Assembly (NCBI GenBank): GCA_945865375.1
Contig: CAMBEJ010000005.1
Span: 16,727-80,726 of the forward strand
Direction of reading: 5' to 3'
DNA length: 64,000 nucleotides
Source: Akkermansia muciniphila
Lineage (GTDB): Bacteria; Verrucomicrobiota; Verrucomicrobiia; Limisphaerales; F1-80-MAGS106
The notes beneath the pieces were generated by a model. That model had not been told where the DNA came from and did no database searches. It saw nothing but the letters and a program-made list of their open reading frames with translations. The translations under genes and the position numbers were made by a program. Of this stretch, positions 30,313 through 40,145 are shown piece by piece. Positions within the stretch are counted from its first letter, which is position 1. Each line of letters opens with the position of its first letter.

Positions 30313-31071
30313 TTGCACAACAGAATTGACATTCTCAGAGGCTTGGTCGAGGAACGCGGAGCGCCTGAGGATTGGGTGTGGCTCGTGTTTAGTTTATATG
30401 AACAACAAGACTTCGCAGCAATCGTGGAGCACGTTGGGCAGGCGATAAACTCTACTGTCATTATGATCCCCAAGCCTGTGCTCTTTGGTGTCAGGGCCGC
30501 TGCATTGTTGGAGCTTGGACGCAGCGAAGAAGCCATTGCGGATTATTCGACAGTCTGCGAAATGAGCTCGACGCCCAAGTTTGCGAAGGCTGATGCGCTA
30601 TCTGATTGGGCGCTGATTTTGCTTCAACAGGGCGAATGGAATCACGCAATAGACAAGCTCGAAAACGCCTTGGATCTGAGTTCGGAACTTGAACAAACCT
30701 GTCCAAACTGCGCTCACGATTACATTGATGCCATCGCACGGGCATCCACTCGCGAGGAAGCGTGGAAACCCGTCGTTGACCAACTTCTTGCGGTTTATGC
30801 CAAACAAAACGTTCTCAGTCTTTTGGGAGAAGGGCTCGTCCGCAGCCTTGGCAGTTTACGCCGGGCATTGTTCAACGAGCAGGGGCTGCGAGCATGGCAT
30901 CGCACCTGGGTGACCGCCGGCAAACCTTTCGAACAACTGAAGATCCCTCTTCGCATCTTTTCCGTGGGAATTGAGTTCCTGATAAAATCAGACGCCAACG
31001 TCCTTCTGGATCTCGCCAAGGAAGAACGCCAGATTCTCCGGGACGTGCTCGGACTTGACGTTCAAAAATAG
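30313..31071 (+). CDS. TPR-like helical repeat protein (possibly 5' truncated)
   Basis: ALLELGRSEEAIADYSTVCEM, DWALILLQQGEWNHAIDKLENALDLSSE; frame open back to about 30142 without a clear ATG. Confidence 0.6.
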   Translation: MHNRIDILRGLVEERGAPEDWVWLVFSLYEQQDFAAIVEHVGQAINSTVIMIPKPVLFGVRAAALLELGRSEEAIADYSTVCEMSSTPKFAKADALSDWALILLQQGEWNHAIDKLENALDLSSELEQTCPNCAHDYIDAIARASTREEAWKPVVDQLLAVYAKQNVLSLLGEGLVRSLGSLRRALFNEQGLRAWHRTWVTAGKPFEQLKIPLRIFSVGIEFLIKSDANVLLDLAKEERQILRDVLGLDVQK

Positions 31072-32682
31072 CTAGGCGAAATCCCTCAACCTTCTCACCT
31101 TTCTGGTCCACGCCTGACGGTTGACCAGTTGAGCCAGCAGAACGTCACGGGTTGCCTCACTGATCAGGTTGCAGTTCGCGAGATGGTGCGCAAGGGCGTC
31201 CGTGCTGACGTGGAGGCGTTTTGCAAGAACTAACAAACCCTCAAATTCGAGGTCGTCATCACTGTGCAATCCTTTCTTGAGCAATTCCGGTGGCATCAGC
31301 AGTGCCGCGGCAAAGGCATTGGCCCGCTTCTCAAGGTCTCGCGGCGCCCAAGGGCCGGAGATCATTGCAAGGTTGCGCCCGTGAGCGCGGTCATGCAGAA
31401 GATGGCAAAGCTCATGAGCGAGGATAAACCGCTTGCCTGATGGAAATTCACAACACGGATTTCGCCGGTTCACGAAAATATGCGGCGCGCCTTGTTCCGG
31501 CTGGACAGCCAGACCTGCAGTCGTGGCCTCGTCTAACTCAATATCCTCAAAAGTCACACCGAGGCTTTCGAGATGCTCCTCAACATCCACGGCCCCGTCG
31601 CGTTTGTGCCGCATACCCGCCTTGGCTCTCCACTCCTGCGCCAGTCGATAGCCATCCGTCCAAGGCGATTCACCGGCTTGGAGCGGTTGCGGCTCGTTCG
31701 CCAACGCCGTCCACTTTGTGGGAGGCTTCTTGCCCGATGACCTCACCAAGCGGGTTGCAATCAACAGAACATCGCTCTCGGTAAGTGTGGGAGATGCTGA
31801 GCCGAACATGACCGCCGCTTCGCAACTGCCCGCGACACACAACCTGTTGCCTTCCTCCGGCTCAAACCACCGTTTGATTGATTCCTTGTAACCGGAGCAT
31901 TCAGTCTCAAGTTTATTGCGAAGTTTTTGCCAGCGATTTAGCCAATTCCCGGGAGTCGCTCCAAGGCCGGCCAGGACGGCAGTTCGGCTGATTTGGCGGT
32001 CGGCGCTGGCGATGCCTGCAACTTGCTGGCGCAGGGCCAGCAGACGGTTTGATTGCGGCTGCTGCTCAACCAGCGCCTCGACTGCCTGGCGCAGAACATC
32101 GAAAAGCGGACCCGCCACAGCGTCGGGTGTCACGCGAGTCGTTCCTGAACCGTGCAGGAAGCGAAATCCATCGGGTGCGCCAACCTGCGGGGCTTCCCCC
32201 CAGGAGAATTCCACTTCATCCCGCAAACGTCGAACCACCACGTCGGGGAACAGGCCGCCAAACCGGCTCGCACGCAGGCAATGACGGGAGGTCCACAAGG
32301 TGTGCGCCTCGTCCGCAGCCGTATCCCAGTTGCCGGCCCGCTCGAATCGTTTAGGACGATTCGTCTCCGACAGAGACTGCCAGGCAGACTCGCCGGCATT
32401 CGACACGGGCGGTCGTTGTTCATGGAGCAGCAAGTCCCAGGACTCCGTCAGCCACTCCATCACGGGCAGGAGATACCACTCCACTGCCTTCCTCACTTCG
32501 CTGCGATCCACGTGTTCGCAGAGATTCCGACCCGCAACCCAGATTTGCATCCGACCCCAGGAAAGATCTTCCTCTGGCGTGGCGAATCCAGAATCCAGAT
32601 TCGGAACAAATTCCATCCGGACCGCGAATTGATTCGGGTCGCCCGACTCCAGCGCCGGGCGTTGATGGAGCTTCAGACTCAC
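31072..32682 (-). CDS. Large ImmA/IrrE-family metallopeptidase with uncharacterised N-terminal domain
   Basis: RFILAHELCHLLHDRAHGRN (HExxH-like HELCH), RANAFAAALLMPPELL; GTG start overlaps the stop of the upstream gene. Confidence 0.82.
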   Translation of the reverse strand: MSLKLHQRPALESGDPNQFAVRMEFVPNLDSGFATPEEDLSWGRMQIWVAGRNLCEHVDRSEVRKAVEWYLLPVMEWLTESWDLLLHEQRPPVSNAGESAWQSLSETNRPKRFERAGNWDTAADEAHTLWTSRHCLRASRFGGLFPDVVVRRLRDEVEFSWGEAPQVGAPDGFRFLHGSGTTRVTPDAVAGPLFDVLRQAVEALVEQQPQSNRLLALRQQVAGIASADRQISRTAVLAGLGATPGNWLNRWQKLRNKLETECSGYKESIKRWFEPEEGNRLCVAGSCEAAVMFGSASPTLTESDVLLIATRLVRSSGKKPPTKWTALANEPQPLQAGESPWTDGYRLAQEWRAKAGMRHKRDGAVDVEEHLESLGVTFEDIELDEATTAGLAVQPEQGAPHIFVNRRNPCCEFPSGKRFILAHELCHLLHDRAHGRNLAMISGPWAPRDLEKRANAFAAALLMPPELLKKGLHSDDDLEFEGLLVLAKRLHVSTDALAHHLANCNLISEATRDVLLAQLVNRQAWTRKVRRLRDFA

Positions 32683-33008
32683 TGCGCTCCCTCCCAATAC
32701 CGCTTGATTTCGCGGGCCGCCACCGCGCCAGTTTTCAACAACTGCGTGCGAACCGAGAGCGGCACTTCCTTCCATGCCACCGGATACCCGTGCCACCGGT
32801 TCTTTGCCGTGTCGTGGATGCGAGCGCAGAAGGCCCGGCCTTTGTCGGCGGCAAACCGCATCTTCCCCTCTTCGACGCTCGACTGGAGAAGCTCCCACGC
32901 ACGCTCGATGCTGACATCCGCTGGGCAAAGCGATCCCTTGCGCCCCGGCTGCCAGGGCGCCTTGTGTTTCGGATTGCCTTCGTAAACAGGGTTCATATCC
33001 ACTCGCAT
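32679..33008 (-). CDS. Small uncharacterised protein coupled to the ImmA/IrrE gene
   Basis: MNPVYEGNPKHKAPWQPGRKGSLCP...RWHGYPVAWKEVPLSVRTQLLKTGAVAAREIKRYWEGAQ; overlapping stop/start. Confidence 0.7.
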   Translation of the reverse strand: MRVDMNPVYEGNPKHKAPWQPGRKGSLCPADVSIERAWELLQSSVEEGKMRFAADKGRAFCARIHDTAKNRWHGYPVAWKEVPLSVRTQLLKTGAVAAREIKRYWEGAQ

Positions 33009-33110
33009 AATAGCAAAACCGCCGCCATTTCAAACAGACAAATCATTTTGTGGTCCGAGGAAACCAAAGCATGGATCGGGGGCGGGGACGGCCAGGTCCT
33101 GGGAGGCCAA

Positions 33111-33131
33111 GTGGGGACGAGCCGTCCCCAC
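33111..33131. repeat. Perfect 8-bp stem hairpin gtggggac-gagcc-gtccccac
   Basis: Direct reading. Confidence 0.8.
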
Positions 33132-33218
33132 CCCGACTCATGGGAACTAAAGAGGACTCTCACCCAATTCGCGGTGCCCGCAACTCGGGCCTGCGGCTGG
33201 AAGCCACGGCTTTTTGTT

Positions 33219-34080
33219 TCACAAGCGGAAGTTGCGTTGTTTGAGCCAAGTAAGGGCCAGTTCCAAATGGTCGGCGACGTTTTCGAAAATGACTGGGAGG
33301 GGTTGTTTGACTGTCCGTCGCAGCAGCGCTTGAAGTCCGGTTCGGATGAGGGCCAGGGCGCACGCCGCGTTGGGGTTGCGGATCAAGCATTTGTCTTCGC
33401 GCCACTGGACGTCGCGTTCCCAGTGGCGGGTTTCGCAGCTCCAATGGGAGCGAATGATCGCCGCCAGGCGCTTCGGGCCCGCTTCGGATTCTCCCAATCT
33501 GCTGACGATCGTTAACAACGACGCTGAGTTGCCGAAGATCCAGGCGTCCGTGGCCGCTTTCGGGTGAAGAAAAAAAGGGGGAGCCTCTGCCAATTGATTC
33601 CTACATATAGGGCAGTCGCAGTCGACGACGCTGGTCCTGGGAAAGTTTCTGAGCGGAGCGAACGAGGGTGCTCAAGTGAACGGCGCCCCGCAGCAACCCC
33701 AAGGCCACCAGCGTCAGCACGGCACCGATGGGGAAGGCCCGAGCACAGCGGGAGCGGGGGTCAGGCACTTTCTGAAAGGCCTCGAAGAGCGAACTCAGTT
33801 GAGGGGCTTTGAGGGCCGAACGTTCCGCCACTTGGGCTGCCAGACCTGCCCGATAGGCCTCGGGCAGTGGATCCGAACAGAGCAGCCTTGGCCTGGGGAT
33901 GCAGGGCTTTGAGATGCCAGATGGCACCGGTCCAGAGCACCAGTCCGACCCACTCCTCGCCCCGACAGACCACCTGATAGAGCGAGCGGCCCTTGGTTTC
34001 CGACAAAGGGGCCGGGACGGGTCTGGGCCCGCCACCAAAATGTCCAAACTCCAGCGCGGGCCGCAGGGCGGCCCGCCCAC
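33219..34080 (-). pseudogene. ISAs1/IS4-like transposase remnant (both termini kept, middle missing)
   Basis: FQKVPDPRSRCARAFPIGAVLTLVALGLLRGA (N-terminal), then SHWSCETRHWERDVQWREDKCLIRNPNAACALALIRTGLQALL (C-terminal). Confidence 0.82.
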
Positions 34081-34089
34081 ACACCACGC

Positions 34090-34551
34090 TCACGTGAGAT
34101 CTGTTGACTGTCCACCGGCCCCGGTCTCCAAGTCTCCGTGTCCCGCAGTCTCACGGTCTCCTGGTCCCAGAGCCACAGGGTCGTTCCGCAACACGGCGAG
34201 CTTAGGCGCGAGCACTTCGCCGAATTCGGTGAGCGAGACGGTGAGTTCGGGCGGCAGCGGTTGCGTGGAGTCGAGGCCGTGGATGAGTTCGGGCTGCCAG
34301 GCGAGAAACTCCGTGAATAGCCGCGGGAGATTGTTGATGCCGGGCTGGGTGTCGGCGGTGTCGCTCTCGGCAACAGGCAAATCGGAGACATATTCGAGGA
34401 ATCGACGCTGGAGATCACCGAGTTGGGCGCGGTCAATGATGGCCTGTGCATCCACCAACGCGGGGGCGGAGACCACGAGACCCTCAGGCTGGACGTAACC
34501 CAGCCAAGCGAGGTGGTCGGCGAGCGCGGGGTCTTTGGTTGGGGTGGGCAT
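34090..34551 (-). pseudogene. N-terminal fragment resembling a large restriction-type DNA methylase
   Basis: MPTPTKDPALADHLAWLGYVQPEGLVVSAPALVDAQAIIDRAQLGDLQRRFLEYV; ends at the IS remnant. Confidence 0.45.
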
Positions 34552-34585
34552 TTTTACGCGCGACTTTGAGGCGATGGGACTAATC

Positions 34586-34729
34586 ATGAATAAGAATCTG
34601 CGTTCCTGTTCCTATTCCTCGGCACATTCTCGGTGCCATTCGGGGTTCACCCTGATCGAACTCCTGGTCGTCAGTGCGATCATTGCCATTTTGGCGGGAA
34701 TGCTGTTGCCCGCGCTTTCAAAGGCGTAG
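34586..34729 (+). pseudogene. Truncated type IV pseudopilin-like N-terminus
   Basis: HSGFTLIELLVVSAIIAILAGMLLPALSKA then stop. Confidence 0.8.
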
Positions 34730-34760
34730 ACGATCCCCCTTGCATCCCAAAATTGCCGGT

Positions 34761-34819
34761 AAGGTGGCAGAGCCGTCTCGGCTCTGCCCGGAACAGCGAC
34801 GGGACGCCGCTGCCACTTT
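34761..34819. repeat. BIME-like double-hairpin element
   Basis: aaggtggca[gagccgtctcggctc]tgcccggaaca[gcgacgggacgccgc]tgccacttt. Confidence 0.85.
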
Positions 34820-34841
34820 AGGAGCGTCACAACGGGTTGAT

Positions 34842-36032
34842 TCAGGTCCTGCTTCGCAACCGATTACCTTGAGAGGCATCGGACAACCTTGCCCGCGCTT
34901 CGACCACCCGATGGACTGCCTCGGATGCTGTGGATCCCGTGGCGGTCAGGTGCCCCATTTTTCGCCCCGATCGGGCCTCCCGCTTGCCATACAGATGCAG
35001 TTTGACAGCAGGATTCTCAAGTGCTGCTACCCAGTCCGGCTCCCCGTTTTCCCACAGATCTCCGAGAAGGTTGCTCATGGCTGCTGGTCGAAGCAAGGTG
35101 GTCGAGCCAAGAGGGAGTCCACAAACCGCTCGCACCTGCTGCTCAAACTGGCTGGTGATGCAGGCATCGAGGGTCAGATGGCCGGAGTTATGGACCCTTG
35201 GCGCCAGTTCGTTAATCAGAATACGATTGTCCGAGGTGAGGAACATTTCAACAGTCAACACGCCCACGACTCCGAGAGCATCCAGGATCTGCTCGGCTAA
35301 GTGGCGCGCGTCACGTTCCACGGTTGCATCCACCCGCGCCGGAGCTACGGAGATGTCCAAAATGTGGCGAGTGTGTGTGTTTTCGAAAACCGGAAATGCT
35401 TCGAAATGACCGTCTGCCGTGCGTGCTCCGATTACGGAAATTTCCTTAGCGAAGGGCACAAACCGTTCGTAAATGGCTGGGGCTCCCGAGATGGAATCCC
35501 ACGCCGGTTCGAGCTCCGCCTCGTTCAAAAGCTTGAACTGTCCCTTCCCGTCGTAGCCGAAGTTCGCGGTTTTCATCACGCATGGAAGCCCCAGATCCGC
35601 CGCCGCCCGCTTGAGATCGTCAAGGCAGTGAACCGGACGAAAAGGCGTGACTGGAAAGCCCCGGCTTTGGAGAAAACCTTTCTCTCGAAGCCGGTTCTGA
35701 GTGATGCTGAGCACGCTGCCGCTGGGCCGGACGGGAACGTGCTGCGCGGCGGTCGAGGTGGCTTCCGAAGAAATATTTTCAAACTCAAATGTCACCACAT
35801 CAACGCCGCGCGCGAATGATCGGATCGCTTCCAAATCCTGGTAAGAAGCCACGAATTCTTTGTCAGAAACCGAGGCGGCGGGCGCGTCGGCTTCTGGAGA
35901 AAAGACATGGACACGATACCCTAACGAACGGGCTGCAAGCGCCAGCATGCGACCGAGTTGTCCGCTTCCAAGGATGCCTATGGTGGAGCCGGGTAGGATG
36001 GCAGGCTCGCGTGCGGGGACTAGAGAAGACAT
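34842..36032 (-). CDS. purK: 5-(carboxyamino)imidazole ribonucleotide synthase
   Basis: TIGILGSGQLGRMLALAARSLGY, EFENIS, INELAPRVHNSGHLTLDAC. Confidence 0.95.
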   Translation of the reverse strand: MSSLVPAREPAILPGSTIGILGSGQLGRMLALAARSLGYRVHVFSPEADAPAASVSDKEFVASYQDLEAIRSFARGVDVVTFEFENISSEATSTAAQHVPVRPSGSVLSITQNRLREKGFLQSRGFPVTPFRPVHCLDDLKRAAADLGLPCVMKTANFGYDGKGQFKLLNEAELEPAWDSISGAPAIYERFVPFAKEISVIGARTADGHFEAFPVFENTHTRHILDISVAPARVDATVERDARHLAEQILDALGVVGVLTVEMFLTSDNRILINELAPRVHNSGHLTLDACITSQFEQQVRAVCGLPLGSTTLLRPAAMSNLLGDLWENGEPDWVAALENPAVKLHLYGKREARSGRKMGHLTATGSTASEAVHRVVEARARLSDASQGNRLRSRT

Positions 36033-36045
36033 TGCTGGATGTTCC

Positions 36046-36546
36046 TTATTGGCCTGGAGACGGGATCGAGAGCACCCTGTCTGTCTGAGCGTTTCGGAAC
36101 GTTCCGTAAGCTTTCCGGTATTCAGGATATTTGCTCCCCAGCATCGCGGTCGCCAGAAGCGCGGCATTGATGGCACCGGCTTTGCCAATCGCCATGGCAC
36201 CGACGGGAACGCCTCCTGGCATCTGCACGATCGATAGCAAAGAATCCATCCCGTGAAGCGCCTTGGATTCCACAGGCACTCCGAGGACCGGCAAAATGGT
36301 TTTTGCAGCGGTCATTCCTGGGAGATGCGCGGCCCCTCCGGCACCGGCGATGATGATCTCCAAGCCGCGAGAGCAGGCCGTCGCCGCGTATTCAAACAGC
36401 AGATCCGGAGTGCGATGGGCGGAGACGACTCGGGTTTCGAACGGCACCCCCAATTCCCGAAGTTGCGCCGCCGCGTGCTGCATGGTTTCCCAGTCCGATT
36501 GGCTTCCCATGATAATTCCCACCAGCGGATTGGCTTCGTTTCCCAT
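36046..36546 (-). CDS. purE: 5-(carboxyamino)imidazole ribonucleotide mutase
   Basis: [50 protein letters not shown]. Confidence 0.96.
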   Translation of the reverse strand: MGNEANPLVGIIMGSQSDWETMQHAAAQLRELGVPFETRVVSAHRTPDLLFEYAATACSRGLEIIIAGAGGAAHLPGMTAAKTILPVLGVPVESKALHGMDSLLSIVQMPGGVPVGAMAIGKAGAINAALLATAMLGSKYPEYRKAYGTFRNAQTDRVLSIPSPGQ

Positions 36547-36562
36547 ATTTTCAGACTCTTTT

Positions 36563-36925
36563 TTACGGCCCTGTGGGGTGGACGTCCAGCTTTGCGTTCA
36601 ACCCCTTTCGTTGGTCAAGAGATTCTGAGGACCTGAAATGCGGCTTCCGAGGATGCCGCCGCATGATCCCATAGGCTGCGAGGTGGAAAAGCGCCGAGAA
36701 CAGAGCTGTGGGAGCCATGATGATCGCCAGCGACCGTGGGAGCAAAAGCCCATGGCTTGCTGCCAGCAAGAAGTAGAGTGCGCACAATCCTGCCGCGATA
36801 GGAGGGAGGCTCCGCACAACGACCAAGTCCAGACCTCTCCTGATCTCATCCGCCGTCACGGTTCTCTCCGCGCGCGGCTCTTCCAGCAGCGCAGTGGGGG
36901 GTTCGATGTCCTCGGTATCGGGCAT
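36563..36925 (-). CDS. Small membrane protein of unknown function
   Basis: Two hydrophobic segments ([42 protein letters not shown]); follows purE. Confidence 0.5.
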   Translation of the reverse strand: MPDTEDIEPPTALLEEPRAERTVTADEIRRGLDLVVVRSLPPIAAGLCALYFLLAASHGLLLPRSLAIIMAPTALFSALFHLAAYGIMRRHPRKPHFRSSESLDQRKGLNAKLDVHPTGP

Positions 36926-37093
36926 GGCGTCGCCAATAGTTCGTTGAAGCTTGTTCGGAATGACTAGCAAAAGCGACCCTGATTTGGTGGCACCAGGGCC
37001 ACGGCCGCGCGGTTCTCCCGCGAGTTCTCATTGTCACTCATGCTATGATATGGGGTGTTGAGCCCGACGACCGAGTGTGTAACATGAATCGCA

Positions 37094-38488
37094 ATGGAAG
37101 CAAATAAATCAACGCACACCCGCCGTGTTGCCGCGTTCTCCGGGGCGGACGGGTATGGCGATCGCGCCTCCGTGGATGCCCTCGTGAAGACGGCCCTCAA
37201 AGCTCTGGCCCTTCCCGAAGGGTATATCAGACCGGGAGATCGCGTGGTGTTGAAGCCTAACTGGGTCAAGGAACATGACGAGCGCAACCCCGGAAGCCAG
37301 AACTGGGAGCATGTCGTCACCCACCCTTCGGTGATCGAAAGTGTCGCGCGGTGGGTTGCCCCATTCCTGCAGGGTTCTGGATCCATCACCGTGTGCGATG
37401 CCCCTCAAACCGATTCTTCTTTCGGCCTGATACGGTCCTATTGCCAGTTGGACGCCATGATCGCCCGTCTGCGGCAAGAGTTCGATGGAGTTCGCTTCGA
37501 ACTGCTTGACCTGCGCCCGGAAGAATGGCACGCGGTTGACGGGGTAACGGTCTCCAAACGCTCCCTTCCCGGCGATCCTCTGGGCAGCACTTTGGTCTGT
37601 TTGAACGATGCGAGCGAATTCGTTGGATTTTCGGGGTTGGGCCGCCTGTATGGAGCTTCTTTCGACATGGCTGAAACCAACACGCGACACGAGGGGCTAC
37701 ACCATGAATACATGCTCTGCCGCACACCCATGGAGGCGGATGTGTTCATCAACCTGCCCAAACTGAAAACTCATAAGAAAGTGGGTATCACGTGCGCCCT
37801 CAAGAATTTGGTGGGTATCAATGCCAATAAAAATTGGCTGCCGCACCACACCGAAGGAACGCCCGAAGCGGGCGGTGACCAGTTCCCCGTCGCCACGGTC
37901 AAGTCGCGTTTGGAACATTCCTGGATGGGCGTCGCAAAGCGCTGGCTGAAGCATAGGCCATCCCTCTCAAGGGTGTTTGTTCCAGTCAAGAAATTAGCTC
38001 GCCTCTACTTCGGCGACACACAGTCCGTTGTGCGCTCAGGCAACTGGCATGGAAACGATACCTGTTGGCGCATGGTTTTGGACCTCAACAAATGCCTTTT
38101 CTCCTTCGGTGGCGACGGTTTGCCCCGAACGACTCCCGTTCGCTATTTGGCCGTGGTGGACGGAATCGTGGGCGGCGAGGGCAATGGCCCCATGTCACCG
38201 GACCCCGTCGCGTCCGGCATCATCATTGCCGGGGTGGATCCGGCGTCCGTCGATTGTGTGGCCGCCGAAGTCATGGGGTTCGATTGGCGCAAGGTCCGCC
38301 TTCTCAAAGGGGCTTTCGAGATCCAACACTTGAACTTCGCGCGCTTTCCTCCCGATGAAATTCGTGTCATCTCGAATAATCCCTCTTGGGACGGACCTCT
38401 GGGAAAGATGTCGAACACGTTTCATTTCAAGCCCCATTTTGGGTGGACAGGCGCTATCGAAAAGCAAACCAGGAGTTTTGTCGCGTGA
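37094..38488 (+). CDS. DUF362 domain protein
   Basis: VVLKPNWV, VFINLPKLKTHKKVGITCALKNLVGINANKNWLPHH. Confidence 0.88.
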   Translation: MEANKSTHTRRVAAFSGADGYGDRASVDALVKTALKALALPEGYIRPGDRVVLKPNWVKEHDERNPGSQNWEHVVTHPSVIESVARWVAPFLQGSGSITVCDAPQTDSSFGLIRSYCQLDAMIARLRQEFDGVRFELLDLRPEEWHAVDGVTVSKRSLPGDPLGSTLVCLNDASEFVGFSGLGRLYGASFDMAETNTRHEGLHHEYMLCRTPMEADVFINLPKLKTHKKVGITCALKNLVGINANKNWLPHHTEGTPEAGGDQFPVATVKSRLEHSWMGVAKRWLKHRPSLSRVFVPVKKLARLYFGDTQSVVRSGNWHGNDTCWRMVLDLNKCLFSFGGDGLPRTTPVRYLAVVDGIVGGEGNGPMSPDPVASGIIIAGVDPASVDCVAAEVMGFDWRKVRLLKGAFEIQHLNFARFPPDEIRVISNNPSWDGPLGKMSNTFHFKPHFGWTGAIEKQTRSFVA

Positions 38489-39882
38489 GCTTGGAGGACT
38501 CACTTTATCCGCTTCTCGGTGTTTACGAGAAGCTCCCACTGCCGTTGAAGCGCGGCGCGGGCAGGCTCTACAGGATGCTCCCGCAGGGATTTCGATTGGG
38601 ACGCCATTACGCCGATTTTGTCGCGCTCACCGAATCCGGGAATTGCGGGACCCCCGAGGAGCTCTGGGATCACCAACTGATCGAGTTGCGCCGGGTTCTA
38701 CAACACGCCGGCCTGTCCTGCCCTTTCTACAAGAAACGGTTCGAGACCTCTGGATTTGATCCCAAGCGCCTGGATTCACCCGAGGACCTGCGCCGATGTC
38801 CCTTGCTGGAAAAGCAGGATCTTGTCGGTTTTCGGGAGGACCTCGTTTCCACCCGCATCCCAACGTCGCAACGGTTGTACATGACGACAGGAGGATCGAC
38901 GGGCGTCCCCGTGGGATTCTATCTGCACCACGGCATCAGCCGACCCAAGGAGCAGGCCTTTCTCGAGGCCCTGTGGGGGCGGGCGGGATATACCCCAGGG
39001 GCGCGTTTGGTGGTCATCCGAGGGCACGTCGTCAATCCCCGGTCGCAGGGGCGCATCGCTTCCTACGACGCCACACGGGATTGGTTGATGTTGTCCTCCT
39101 ACCACCTTACTGAAAACCGGCTTCCCGAGTATCTGGATGAAATCGAGCGGTTCCGACCCGATTTCCTGCACGCCTACCCTTCAGCCGCGCTGCAATTGGC
39201 AGAATACTTGGAGCGGTCGGGCCAATGTTGGAGAACCCCAATCAAAGCGATTCTCTGCGGGTCGGAGCGTTTGACGATTCCTCAGAAACGCCTCCTCGAA
39301 AGGGTGTTTCGCTGCCGAATCTATCGCTGGTACGGTCACTCGGAGCGCGTCGTCCTGGCCGGGGAAGGAAGAATAAGCGAATCGTTTTATTTCTGGCCCC
39401 AATATGGGTATGTGGAGTTTGGTCCGCCCGACAAGGAAGGGCTGCGGGAGGTGATCGGAACTTCATTCCATAACCTGGCGATGCCTCTCATCCGTTACCG
39501 TACGGGCGACTACGTGCGGGTTGCCGATCCCGGGCTTGATGGACCCGCCGAGTTTCCATGGCCTGCGGCTACCGAAATTGCCGGACGCGAGCAGGAATTT
39601 CTGGTCAGTGCCGCTGGTAGAAAAATCTCTTTGACCGCGTTCAACATGCACGACGCCATCTTTGACCATCTTTATGCCGTTCAATTTTTTCAGGAGCAAC
39701 CCGGCGTTGCGGAGTTTCGTTATGTGCCCAGCCCCGCTTTCCACAAATCGCGATTGGTTTCCATAGAGGCGGGCATCCGCCGAAAGCTGGGGGATGATTT
39801 TAAGATAGCTTTGCGCGAAGTCGGAGAGACCGAAAAAACCGCACGGGGCAAACACCGATGGCTTGTCAGTCGGTTGGGCTAG
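38485..39882 (+). CDS. CapK/PaaK-like adenylate-forming enzyme
   Basis: TTGGSTGVPVGFYL, PSAALQLAEYLE, ILCGSERLTIPQKRLLERVF; GTG start overlaps upstream TGA. Confidence 0.82.
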   Translation: MSLEDSLYPLLGVYEKLPLPLKRGAGRLYRMLPQGFRLGRHYADFVALTESGNCGTPEELWDHQLIELRRVLQHAGLSCPFYKKRFETSGFDPKRLDSPEDLRRCPLLEKQDLVGFREDLVSTRIPTSQRLYMTTGGSTGVPVGFYLHHGISRPKEQAFLEALWGRAGYTPGARLVVIRGHVVNPRSQGRIASYDATRDWLMLSSYHLTENRLPEYLDEIERFRPDFLHAYPSAALQLAEYLERSGQCWRTPIKAILCGSERLTIPQKRLLERVFRCRIYRWYGHSERVVLAGEGRISESFYFWPQYGYVEFGPPDKEGLREVIGTSFHNLAMPLIRYRTGDYVRVADPGLDGPAEFPWPAATEIAGREQEFLVSAAGRKISLTAFNMHDAIFDHLYAVQFFQEQPGVAEFRYVPSPAFHKSRLVSIEAGIRRKLGDDFKIALREVGETEKTARGKHRWLVSRLG

Positions 39883-40145
39883 CACCTTTACTGAGGGCTG
39901 AAGTTCCTCAGAGCCCCTCGGGTCCATCCCCAATCCGAAACTTTTGGATTCCACTCAAAACAGAGAGTAACCCGAACGGTTCGCCCCAGCAGTTCTCATG
40001 ACGTCAATCGGCCTACAAAATGGTCGTTTTCCGGGAGTGGAGGCAGGGCCTTCACTCGGCTGGCGTCGCAGGAACCACAATAAGAATTGCTCTTCCATCT
40101 TGGCGACGACTTGACCCGCTGCCTTTATTACCGAATACTGCCCTC

